A DNA stretch of 10,940 bases from Mycobacterium sp. Lineage in GTDB: Bacteria > Actinomycetota > Actinomycetes > Mycobacteriales > Mycobacteriaceae. Of this stretch, positions 1 through 6,376 are shown one piece after another. A model generated the notes under the pieces. That model searched no databases, had not been told where the DNA came from, and was given only the letters and a program-made list of their open reading frames with translations. The stretch is taken from NCBI GenBank assembly GCA_023264755.1, contig JAHFVB010000110.1, positions 1-10,940 on the forward strand, in the 5' to 3' direction. The translations under genes and the position numbers were made by a program. Positions within the stretch are counted from its first letter, which is position 1. The number at the start of each line of letters is the position of its first letter.

Positions 1-402
1 CTTGAGCGAGTCGACCTTCTCGAGCAGGCCGAGCGCTCGTTCGACGAACATCGGGGTGGGATCGATGATCAGCGACGTGATGCCGGCGTCGGTCAGCACG
101 TAGGCGTGGTCGTCGAGCGAACCTAGCGGGTGTAGTGAGGTCCGTCGGTAACCCTGGGTCTGACTGGCGCCGATGATCATCAGCACCTCGGGCCGGTTGA
201 GCGACAGCAGCCCGGACACGCTGCCGGTGCCCGCGCCCAGCGCCTCGAAGGCCTGAATGTACTGGCTGATGCGCTCGGCCAGCTGTCCGCCGGTGAGCGT
301 GGTGTCGCCGAGGAACAGCACCGGCTTGTCCTTGTTGCGCTTGAGTGCGCCGATCGTGAGATGGCCCGAGTGGATGGGATGGCGCAGCAGCTCGTCACTC
401 AT
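1..402 (-). CDS. fadD8: FadD8, fatty-acid CoA ligase (N-terminal 134 residues, cut by window edge)
   Basis: Acyl-CoA synthetases of this family activate a carboxylic acid to its AMP ester and then its CoA thioester. Only the N-terminal part is present, running off the left edge in frame, so the P-loop and C-terminal lid lie outside the window. The ATG at 402-400 opens a protein beginning MSDELLRHPIHSGHL, with KPVLFLGDTTLTGGQ near residues 26-40 and LLSLNRPEVLMIIGA near 65-79. This is the typical FadD8 (Rv0551c) N-terminus, recalled from memory and nearly identical along its length. The natural acyl substrate is not visible from sequence. No Shine-Dalgarno is obvious. A promoter whose -10 ends 7 nt before the ATG suggests a leaderless transcript, and a KstR-type palindrome overlaps it, which would link the gene to sterol or lipid catabolism. 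Confidence 0.93.
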   Translation of the reverse strand, partial: MSDELLRHPIHSGHLTIGALKRNKDKPVLFLGDTTLTGGQLAERISQYIQAFEALGAGTGSVSGLLSLNRPEVLMIIGASQTQGYRRTSLHPLGSLDDHAYVLTDAGITSLIIDPTPMFVERALGLLEKVDSLK

Positions 403-409
403 GAACTAC

Positions 410-440
410 AGACTAGAACGTGTTACAGATTTGGTGGCAA
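410..440 (-). promoter_or_regulatory. Predicted fadD8 promoter, leaderless type
   Basis: On the minus strand a TAGTCT hexamer (415-410) fits the mycobacterial TANNNT -10 and ends 7 nt before the fadD8 ATG. The transcript would therefore start at or next to the A of the start codon. A TTGCCA hexamer (440-435) resembles the -35 box TTGACA, with a rather long 19-bp spacer. No Shine-Dalgarno lies between, as expected for a leaderless gene. Prediction from sequence only. Confidence 0.55.
414..427. promoter_or_regulatory. KstR-type operator palindrome in the fadD8 promoter
   Basis: TAGAACGTGTTACA matches the KstR consensus TnnAACnnGTTnnA at every fixed position. KstR is the TetR-family repressor of cholesterol and lipid catabolic genes in actinobacteria. 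The site lies inside the -35/-10 spacer and shares two bases with the -10 box of the predicted fadD8 promoter, the geometry for steric repression. Related TetR regulators also use AACnnGTT cores, so the regulator's identity is inference. Confidence 0.6.
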
Positions 441-453
441 GTCGGCCCAACCA

Positions 454-509
454 GAGCGATTCGTGGAGTATCGGCGACACTCACCGCCGCCGATACTCCA
501 CAATCGCTC
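454..509 (-). terminator. Large hairpin at the 3' end of the YCII/DGPF gene
   Basis: Arms 454-476 and 488-509 pair over 22 bp, with a single bulged C at 462 and an 11-nt loop at 477-487. The inner 14 bp (463-476 with 488-501) are perfect. The right arm includes two bases of the stop codon of the minus-strand DGPF gene. No U-tract follows, which is common for mycobacterial terminators. It likely ends the DGPF transcript and shields the fadD8 promoter, whose -35 lies 14 bp further on. Confidence 0.6.
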
Positions 510-966
510 AGCGGCCGGCGGCCTTGCGGGCGTCGGCCGCAATCTTCTCGGCCAGCTCGGCCCGCCATTCGAGCTCCCTCTGGATCCAGGGATTCTCCTG
601 CGGGAACTCGTCGAGCTCGGCGACGCGGCGCACCTCCAGCTTGACGCCCTTGCCCAGCGGCACCTTGCGTGCCCACTGCTTGGCCTCTTCCTTCGACGAC
701 ACGTCGAGGATCCAGAACCCGTTGAACAGTTCCTTCGCCTCGGTGTAGGGCCCGTCGGTGACCACGGGGGGCTCGGCGTTGAAGTCGACGACGAAACCCT
801 CTTCGGGACCGGTCAGGCCCTCGCCGGCCAGTAGCACGCCGGCCTTGATGAGCTCCTCGTTGAAGCGGCCCATCGACTCGATGACTTCGTCGAAGTCGAT
901 GTCGAGTTCGGCCATTGCCGCTTCGGCCTCGGGCCCAACTCGCATGATCAGCATGTATCGCGCCAT
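508..966 (-). CDS. YCII/DGPF-domain protein (152 aa)
   Basis: A small protein of the YCII-related (DGPF) family, which has a ferredoxin-like alpha/beta fold. No firm reaction is known for most members. The family signature is visible as DGPYTEAKELFNGFWIL at residues 71-87, in the usual position after the VVT strand, and the N-terminal strand MARYMLIMRV is typical. The frame extends 18 codons upstream, but the ATG at 966-964 is preferred because AAGGAG (981-976) lies 9 nt before it and the family starts with M-[AK]-[KR]-Y. The C-terminal helix (about 128-152) is charged. In actinobacteria such genes often sit beside an ECF sigma factor of the SigJ/sigma-41 type. None is seen here, so the gene stands alone, between fadD8 (same strand) and the divergent amidohydrolase. 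Confidence 0.88.
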   Translation of the reverse strand: MARYMLIMRVGPEAEAAMAELDIDFDEVIESMGRFNEELIKAGVLLAGEGLTGPEEGFVVDFNAEPPVVTDGPYTEAKELFNGFWILDVSSKEEAKQWARKVPLGKGVKLEVRRVAELDEFPQENPWIQRELEWRAELAEKIAADARKAAGR

Positions 967-1107
967 CGTCTTCTGCTCCTTGCACTTGGTGGGAGGCACG
1001 TTCCATCGTGCCCTTCGCAACTACGTCGAACGGCAACCCGCCGAAATCGACACGGTTGGCGAAGAACTTCTGAAGAATTTCAATTCCGCCCGCGGAAGGA
1101 CTGCTCG
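967..1107. other. Divergent intergenic region (141 bp)
   Basis: This separates the minus-strand DGPF gene from the plus-strand amidohydrolase and must hold both promoters or leaders. Both genes have good Shine-Dalgarno sites here: AAGGAG (981-976, minus) and GGAAGGA (1094-1100, plus). A 6-bp inverted repeat, GGCACG/CGTGCC (995-1000 and 1007-1012), could be an operator or a small hairpin in the DGPF leader. Bases 1060-1087 are unusually AT-rich for this genome. I see no convincing TANNNT -10 box on either strand. Confidence 0.6.
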
Positions 1108-2751
1108 ATGTCGGCTGACCTGGTGGTTTACGGAACCGTGCTGACCGTCGACGAGGACCGGCCGACCGCCGAGTGCCTTGCGGTGCGAGACGGGCGAATC
1201 GTGGCAGTCGGCGTGTGGGCCGACGTCGCGCACTTGATCGGCCCCGACACCGAAGTCGTCGACTACGGCGACGGCTGCGTCATGCCAGGTTTCGTGGAGG
1301 CGCACGGCCACCCGTTGATGGAGGCGATCGTGCTCTCCGATCGAATCGTGGACATCCGGCCGGTCGTCATGCGCGACCCGGACGACGTGCTGGCCGCCAT
1401 CCGCAACGAGGTGGCGGCGCGCGGCGCGTCGGGCGCCTACCTCAACGGGTGGGATCCGCTGCTGCAAACCGGCGGGCAGGAGCGCAGCGACTCGGGGGAG
1501 GTGAACCGGCTGCCCGCTCCCACGCTGGAGTGGCTCGACGGGCTGGCTCCCGACACCCCGCTGGTGATCATCCACAACTCGGGGCACCTGGCGTACTTCA
1601 ACTCGACGATCGCCCGGCAGCTGGGCCTCGGCCGTGACACCCCCGACCCGAAGGGGGCCAAGTACGGGCGCGACGCGGACGGCGAACTCGACGGGACCGC
1701 CGAGGAAACGGGCGCGGTGTTTCCGCTCATCGGCGGGGCGATCGATCCGAACGGTTATCCGGCGCTGCTGCTCGCCGAGTGCGCCAGACTGAATCGGGCC
1801 GGGTTGACCACGTGTTCGGAAATGGCATTCGACCCGATGTTCCGGCCGGTGCTCGACGCGTTGCGCAGCCAACTCACCGTGCGACTACGCACCTACGAGA
1901 TGTCCACCCCGCGGCTGACCACCGAGCAGACCCCGGCCAACGGAGACGACGTGGTGCGCCAGGTCGGCATCAAGATCTGGGTCGACGGGTCGCCGTGGGT
2001 CGGCAACATCGCCCTGTCCTTCCCGTATCTGGACACCGAGGCCACTCGCACCATCCGGGTGACGCCAGGTTCGTGCGGGCACGCCAACTACACGCGCGAA
2101 CAGCTCTCCGAGATCGTGGGCGCGTACTTCCCGTTGGGCTGGCAGTTGGCCTGCCACGTGCAGGGCGACGCCGGGGTGGACACGATCTTGGACGTCTACG
2201 AAGAGGCGCTGCGCGCCCACCCGCGGGACGATCACCGGCTGCGGCTCGAGCACGTCGGCGCCATCTCCGACGCACAGCTGAAGCGGGCGCACGAGTTGGG
2301 CGTGACGTGCAGCATCTTCGTCGACCAGATTCACTACTGGGGCGACGTGCTCGTCGACGGGTTGTTCGGCCCGGAGCACGGCTCGCGGTGGATGCCCGCC
2401 GGGTCGGCCGTGGCGACCGGGATGCGAATCTCGCTGCACAACGATCCTCCCGTCACGCCCGAGGAGCCGTTGCGCAACATCGGCGTGGCCGTCACGCGCA
2501 TCGCGCCCAGCGGTCGCGTACTCGGACCGGAGCAGCGGTTGACCGTCGAACAGGCCATCCGGGCGCAGACCATCGACGCGGCCTGGCAGCTGCAATCCGA
2601 GGATGCCGTGGGCTCGTTGGAGGTCGGCAAGTACGCCGATCTGGTGGTGCTCTCGGCCGACCCGCGGGTAGTGCCGCCGGAAACCATCGCCGACCTGGAG
2701 GTACGTGCGACCTACCTCGCCGGCCGCCGCGTTTACGCCAATTCCGACTGA
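1108..2751 (+). CDS. Amidohydrolase family 3 metal-dependent hydrolase (Rv0552 type)
   Basis: A member of the amidohydrolase superfamily, Amidohydro_3 (YtcJ/NfdA-like) branch. These are metal-dependent TIM-barrel enzymes that hydrolyse C-N bonds. The start ATG has GGAAGGA 7 nt upstream. Visible motifs are a beta-sandwich N-terminus, PGFVEAHGHP (60-69, metal histidines H66 and H68), GIKIWVDGS (287-295, K289), ACHVQGD (348-354, H350), LEHVG (380-384, H382), SLHND (442-446, D446), and the closing DAVGSLEVGKYADLVVL segment (499-515) that returns to the sandwich. Length 547 aa is normal, and the protein looks complete and soluble. It is probably the orthologue of Rv0552, which lies beside menC in M. 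tuberculosis. The substrate is unknown. Known relatives include N-substituted formamide deformylase, which is notable given the isonitrile-hydratase-like gene 3.6 kb downstream. It starts the rightward cluster and ends 30 bp before the fadD gene. Confidence 0.9.
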   Translation: MSADLVVYGTVLTVDEDRPTAECLAVRDGRIVAVGVWADVAHLIGPDTEVVDYGDGCVMPGFVEAHGHPLMEAIVLSDRIVDIRPVVMRDPDDVLAAIRNEVAARGASGAYLNGWDPLLQTGGQERSDSGEVNRLPAPTLEWLDGLAPDTPLVIIHNSGHLAYFNSTIARQLGLGRDTPDPKGAKYGRDADGELDGTAEETGAVFPLIGGAIDPNGYPALLLAECARLNRAGLTTCSEMAFDPMFRPVLDALRSQLTVRLRTYEMSTPRLTTEQTPANGDDVVRQVGIKIWVDGSPWVGNIALSFPYLDTEATRTIRVTPGSCGHANYTREQLSEIVGAYFPLGWQLACHVQGDAGVDTILDVYEEALRAHPRDDHRLRLEHVGAISDAQLKRAHELGVTCSIFVDQIHYWGDVLVDGLFGPEHGSRWMPAGSAVATGMRISLHNDPPVTPEEPLRNIGVAVTRIAPSGRVLGPEQRLTVEQAIRAQTIDAAWQLQSEDAVGSLEVGKYADLVVLSADPRVVPPETIADLEVRATYLAGRRVYANSD

Positions 2752-2781
2752 AGGCCGCCGCTGACGTGGCACGCTCTTGGC

Positions 2782-4344
2782 ATGTCTGACCTGCCTGATC
2801 CCCGTTTTCTCGACGAGCGCGTCGCCTACTGGGCGAAGGCCACACCCGATGCCGAAGCCATGTCCTACCTCGACCGGACCTGGACGTGGTCGCAGTGGAA
2901 CGACCGGGTGCGCCGGCTGGCCGGCGCGTTGGCCGAACGCGGGGTGAAGCGGGGCGACGTCATCGCCTTCCTCGACAAGAATCACCCGGCCTGCCTGGAG
3001 GCGACGTTCGCCGCCGCGTCGCTGGGAGCGGCTAATGCGATCATCAACTTCCGGCTCGCGGCCGACGAGCTCGACTACGTGCTCAACGATTCCGGGGCCA
3101 AGGTGTTGATCGTCGGCAGGGAGCTCAAGGGTTCGGTCGACAAGATTCGCGATCGGCTGCCCAACGTCGAGCACGTCATCGAGGTCACCCCCGAGGGGGC
3201 CGAGGGTGACGAGTACGAGGCGATGCTGGCGGCGGCGACGCCGGTGGATCGTTCCGCTGACGTCGAGCCCGGCGACGTGGGCATCATCATGTACTCGTCG
3301 GGTACCACCGGTAGGCCCAAGGGCGTGGCGTTGACCCAAGCCAACCTGATTGCCCACACCATCAATGGGCAGGAGGGCTTCGACTTCGACGAGGGCGACA
3401 AGAACATGGTGTCGATGCCCCTGTTCCACGTCGGCGGGACGTCGTATGCGCAGTTCGGCATCCACCACGGCATGCCGAGCGTGATGACCCGCGACGTCGA
3501 CGGGATGGCGCTGGCCGGCGCCATCCTCAAGGGCGCCAACCGCACGTTCCTGGTGCCCGCCGTACTGGCGAAGGTGCTCGAGTCCGGCGACGACGCGGTG
3601 AAGTTGTTCGGGGCGTTGAAGACGTATTCGTACGGGGCGTCGCCGATGCCGCTGCCGCTGCTTCGGGCCGCGTTGAAGGCGTGGCCGAAGACGGACTTCA
3701 TCCAGGCCTACGGGCTCACCGAGCTGTGCGGCGTGATCAGTCACCTGATGCCCGAGGACCATCGCTCCGGCCCGGAGGAACGGCTCTCCAGTGCGGGCAC
3801 GCTGGTGGCCAACGCCGAGGTTCGGGTGGTCGACCCCGACACCCTGGAAGACGTGCCCGCTGGCGCGCAAGGCGAGTTGTGGTTCAGGTCGGACCAATTG
3901 ATGAAGGGCTATCACAACAAGCCGGAGGCGACGGCCGAGGCGATCACCTCCGACGGTTGGTTCCGCACCGGTGACATCGGCCGGGTCGACGAGGGTGGCT
4001 ACATCTTCGTCGAGGACCGGCTCAAGGACATGATCATCACGGGCGGTGAGAACGTCTACTCGATCGAGGTCGAGCGGGTGCTGGCCGAGCATCCCGCGGT
4101 CGCCGAGGTCGCCGTCATCGGCGTGCCCGACGAGAAGTGGGGCGAGTCGGTGAAAGCCGTTGTCGCCCTCGAGGGTGAGGCTTCCGAGCGAGAGCTCATC
4201 GCGTTCGCCCGCGAGCGGCTGGCAGCCTACAAGTGCCCCAAGACCGTCGACGTGGTCGAGGCGCTGCCGCGCAATCCGACGGGCAAGATCCTGAAGAAGG
4301 ACCTGCGCCAGCCGCATTGGGAGGCGGCCGGTCGCAAGGTCTAG
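2782..4344 (+). CDS. FadD-type acyl-CoA ligase (520 aa)
   Basis: An ANL-superfamily adenylate-forming enzyme that should convert a carboxylic acid, ATP and CoA into acyl-CoA, AMP and PPi in the cytosol. All core motifs are present: P-loop YSSGTTGRPKG (171-181), substrate-pocket strand MPLFHVGG (212-219), YGLTE (310-314), GWFRTGD (392-398), hinge DRLKDMIITGGENVYSIEVE (412-431) and the catalytic lysine K502 in PRNPTGKILKK. Length fits FadD and feruloyl- or 4-chlorobenzoate-CoA ligase types, so the acid could be fatty or aromatic. I cannot assign a numbered FadD. The ATG follows the amidohydrolase stop by 30 bp with no clear Shine-Dalgarno. No counterpart sits here in M. tuberculosis as I recall it. 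The position before menC raises the option of an o-succinylbenzoate-CoA ligase (MenE), but nothing in the sequence favours that. Confidence 0.88.
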   Translation: MSDLPDPRFLDERVAYWAKATPDAEAMSYLDRTWTWSQWNDRVRRLAGALAERGVKRGDVIAFLDKNHPACLEATFAAASLGAANAIINFRLAADELDYVLNDSGAKVLIVGRELKGSVDKIRDRLPNVEHVIEVTPEGAEGDEYEAMLAAATPVDRSADVEPGDVGIIMYSSGTTGRPKGVALTQANLIAHTINGQEGFDFDEGDKNMVSMPLFHVGGTSYAQFGIHHGMPSVMTRDVDGMALAGAILKGANRTFLVPAVLAKVLESGDDAVKLFGALKTYSYGASPMPLPLLRAALKAWPKTDFIQAYGLTELCGVISHLMPEDHRSGPEERLSSAGTLVANAEVRVVDPDTLEDVPAGAQGELWFRSDQLMKGYHNKPEATAEAITSDGWFRTGDIGRVDEGGYIFVEDRLKDMIITGGENVYSIEVERVLAEHPAVAEVAVIGVPDEKWGESVKAVVALEGEASERELIAFARERLAAYKCPKTVDVVEALPRNPTGKILKKDLRQPHWEAAGRKV

Positions 4345-4363
4345 CCAGGACGGGCCGGAGTGC

Positions 4364-4369
4364 GATAGT
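4364..4369 (+). promoter_or_regulatory. Possible -10 box of a leaderless menC promoter
   Basis: GATAGT differs from TATAGT at the first position only and ends 6 nt before the menC GTG, the distance expected if the transcript starts at the start codon. The gene lacks a well-placed Shine-Dalgarno: the nearest GGAG ends about 16 nt upstream. No -35 box is evident. If real, it would give menC a promoter independent of the upstream fadD gene. Confidence 0.35.
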
Positions 4370-4375
4370 GAGCAC

Positions 4376-5335
4376 GTGAAACCCCCGCTGGAAGATCTGC
4401 TCGACGGTTTGCACGTCGTCGCCCTGCCGATGCGGGTTCGCTTCCGCGGCATCGACGTTCGCGAGCTGGCGCTCTTCGAAGGGCCGCGGGGGTGGGGCGA
4501 GTTCGGCGCCTTCGTCGAATATGGGCCGGTCGAGGCCGCGCACTGGCTGGCCTCGGCCGTCGAGGCGGCCTATGAGCCGCCGCCCGTGCCGGTCCGCGAT
4601 CGCATCCCCATCAACGCCACCGTCCCGGCCGTCGCCCCCGAGCGCGTGCCCGAGGTGTTGGCCCGCTTCCCCGGCGCCCGGACCGCCAAGGTCAAGGTGG
4701 CCGAACCCGGCCAGCAGCTGGCCGACGACGTCGCCAGGGTCGACGCCGCGCGCGCGCTGGTGCCCGTCGTGCGGGTCGACGCCAACGGCGGCTGGACGGT
4801 GGACGAGGCCGTCGCCGCGGCGGGCGCGCTGACCGCATCCGGGCCGCTGGAGTACCTCGAGCAGCCGTGCGCCACGGTGGCCGAACTCGCCGAGCTCAGA
4901 ACCCGCATCGGCGTTCCGATCGCCGCCGACGAGAGCATCCGCAAGGCCGAGGATCCGCTGCTCGTCGTGCGGTCGCGCGCTGCCGACGTCGCCGTGGTGA
5001 AGGTGGCCCCGCTGGGCGGGGTGAGCCGGTTGCTGGGCATCGCGGACCAGCTCGACATCCCGATCGTCGTGTCCAGCGCGTTGGATTCGGCCGTCGGCAT
5101 GGCGCGCGGGCTCGCGGCCGCCGGATGTCTGCCCGAGCTGCCCCACGCCTGCGGGTTGGGCACCGGCGGGTTGTTCGTAGAGGACGTGACCGACCCGGTG
5201 TCACCGGTCGACGGGTGGCTGCCGGTCGCCCCGGCGCGTCCGGATCCGGCCCGGCTGGCCGGGTTGGCGGCCACCCCGGACCGGCGGCAGTGGTGGATCG
5301 AACGCATTCGGGCCTGCTACCCGCTGCTGTCCTAA
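4376..5335 (+). CDS. menC: o-Succinylbenzoate synthase MenC
   Basis: An enolase-superfamily enzyme that dehydrates SHCHC to o-succinylbenzoate in menaquinone synthesis. The 319-aa protein matches mycobacterial MenC (Rv0553) throughout. The catalytic set is visible: the KVK pair K105/K107, metal ligands D135 (VRVDANGGW), E162 (YLEQP) and D185 (AADES), and K209 in VVKVAPLGG on the far side of the barrel. The N-terminal capping domain covers about residues 1-85, and HACGLGTGGLF (257-267) belongs to the C-terminal barrel region. The GTG at 4376 is the plausible start: another GTG at 4368 runs into a stop within four codons. It lies 31 bp after the fadD gene. Downstream comes the AraC regulator rather than bpoC, unlike M. 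tuberculosis, where menC and bpoC are adjacent. Confidence 0.96.
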   Translation: MKPPLEDLLDGLHVVALPMRVRFRGIDVRELALFEGPRGWGEFGAFVEYGPVEAAHWLASAVEAAYEPPPVPVRDRIPINATVPAVAPERVPEVLARFPGARTAKVKVAEPGQQLADDVARVDAARALVPVVRVDANGGWTVDEAVAAAGALTASGPLEYLEQPCATVAELAELRTRIGVPIAADESIRKAEDPLLVVRSRAADVAVVKVAPLGGVSRLLGIADQLDIPIVVSSALDSAVGMARGLAAAGCLPELPHACGLGTGGLFVEDVTDPVSPVDGWLPVAPARPDPARLAGLAATPDRRQWWIERIRACYPLLS

Positions 5336-5384
5336 TTCGTGGGGTCCAAGGCGTAGACGACACGGGGTCACGGGTCGACACTTG

Positions 5385-5396
5385 GCTTCGTGAAGC
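5385..5396. promoter_or_regulatory. Small palindrome over the start codon of the AraC regulator
   Basis: GCTTC-GT-GAAGC is a perfect 5+5 bp inverted repeat whose 2-bp centre holds the first two bases of the GTG start. Just upstream, CACGGGGT (5361-5368) and CACGGGTC (5369-5376) form a short direct repeat, a form AraC-type regulators often bind. Either could be an autoregulatory site, but such short repeats also arise by chance in GC-rich DNA. Confidence 0.25.
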
Positions 5397-6358
5397 GCCG
5401 AGTGGTGATCGTGGGGTACGAGGGCATCCAGGCCCTCGACCTCGTCGGCCCGTTCGAGGTGTTCAGCGGCGCGACGTTGCTGCTGGCCAGCCAGGGTCGC
5501 CACGACGACGGCTACGAGGTGACGATCGCCTCGGTCGGCGGTCGCCCCGTCAGCACCGGCACCGGAATCGAGCTCGTCGCCCAGCCACTACCCGGTCCTG
5601 ACGATCGGATCGACACCGTTGTGCTGCCGGGTGGGGGAGGCGCCGACGCCGCGCGCCGCGACGGGGAACTGATGCAGTGGATTCGCAGCGTCGCCAAGAC
5701 CTCCCGACGGATGGTCAGCGTCTGCACCGGGGCGTTCCTGGCCGCGGAGGCCGGGCTGCTCGACGGTTGCCCTGCAACCACGCACTGGGCGTTCGCCGGG
5801 CAGTTGGCCAGCGAGTTCCCCGCCGTCGCCGTCGACCCCGAGCCGATCTTCGTACGCAGCTCCGAATCGGTGTGGACCGCCGCCGGCGTCACCGCGGGAA
5901 TCGACCTCGCGCTGGCGCTGGTCGAGGACGACTACGGCACCGACGTCGCGCAGACGGTGGCCCGCTGGCTGGTGCTCTACCTTCGCCGCCCCGGCGGGCA
6001 GACGCAGTTCGCCGCACCGGTCTGGATGCCCCGGGCCAAGCGCGCCCCCATCCGGGAGGTTCAGGATGCCATCGACGCGGAACCCGGTGCGGCACACAAT
6101 GTTCCTGATATGGCCCGTCGGGCTGCGCTGAGTCCCAGGCACTTCACCCGCGTCTTCACCGAGGAGGTCGGCGAGGCGCCCGGCGCGTACGTCGAGCGGG
6201 TGCGCACGGAGGCTGCGCGCCGACAGCTCGAGGAAACCGACGACACCGTCACCGTGATCGCCGCACGGTGTGGGTTCGGCACCGCAGAAACCATGCGGCG
6301 CAACTTCGTTCGACGGATGGGTGTCTCGCCCGACCAGTATCGCAAGACCTTCGCCTAA
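5390..6358 (+). CDS. GlxA-type transcription regulator (DJ-1/PfpI domain plus AraC HTH)
   Basis: A 322-aa one-component regulator. Residues 4 to about 190 form a DJ-1/PfpI (class I glutamine-amidotransferase-like) domain, with VGYEGIQALDLVGPFEVF at 8-25, LPGGGG at 79-84 and the nucleophile-elbow cysteine C112 in SVCTGAFLAAEAGLLDG. Residues 222 to about 321 form the AraC double helix-turn-helix: first HTH MARRAALSPRHFTRVF (241-256), second AARCGFGTAETMRRNF (291-306), then the family ending MGVSPDQYR. The GTG start at 5390 lies 54 bp after menC. The next gene encodes a stand-alone paralogue of the N-terminal domain and follows after 18 bp, so the pair is very probably one operon and the regulator a likely sensor for its substrate. 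The ligand is unknown. There is no membrane segment. The protein appears complete. Confidence 0.92.
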   Translation: MKRRVVIVGYEGIQALDLVGPFEVFSGATLLLASQGRHDDGYEVTIASVGGRPVSTGTGIELVAQPLPGPDDRIDTVVLPGGGGADAARRDGELMQWIRSVAKTSRRMVSVCTGAFLAAEAGLLDGCPATTHWAFAGQLASEFPAVAVDPEPIFVRSSESVWTAAGVTAGIDLALALVEDDYGTDVAQTVARWLVLYLRRPGGQTQFAAPVWMPRAKRAPIREVQDAIDAEPGAAHNVPDMARRAALSPRHFTRVFTEEVGEAPGAYVERVRTEAARRQLEETDDTVTVIAARCGFGTAETMRRNFVRRMGVSPDQYRKTFA

Positions 6359-6366
6359 CTCTCGAC

Positions 6367-6372
6367 AAGGAG
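6367..6372 (+). promoter_or_regulatory. Strong Shine-Dalgarno of the DJ-1 gene
   Basis: AAGGAG lies only 4 nt before the ATG at 6377, within the 18-bp gap after the regulator stop. It fixes the start of the DJ-1 gene and supports co-translation with the regulator on one mRNA. Confidence 0.7.
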
Positions 6373-6376
6373 AATC

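Noticed and set aside
967..1020. An 18-codon N-terminal extension of the DGPF protein
   Set aside because: It would run through the AAGGAG ribosome-binding site and adds residues unlike the family. The start at 966 fits better.
2766..2782. TGGCACG-N4-TGGCA, resembling a sigma-54 -24/-12 promoter before the fadD gene
   Set aside because: The -12 part is imperfect, and mycobacteria lack sigma-54. Chance match in GC-rich DNA.
1885..4452. An 855-codon open frame on the minus strand across the amidohydrolase and fadD genes
   Set aside because: Its translation is low-complexity Arg/His/Gly/Val-rich with no recognisable domain, and it lies antisense to two genes with full catalytic motifs. Long antisense frames are usual in GC-rich DNA.
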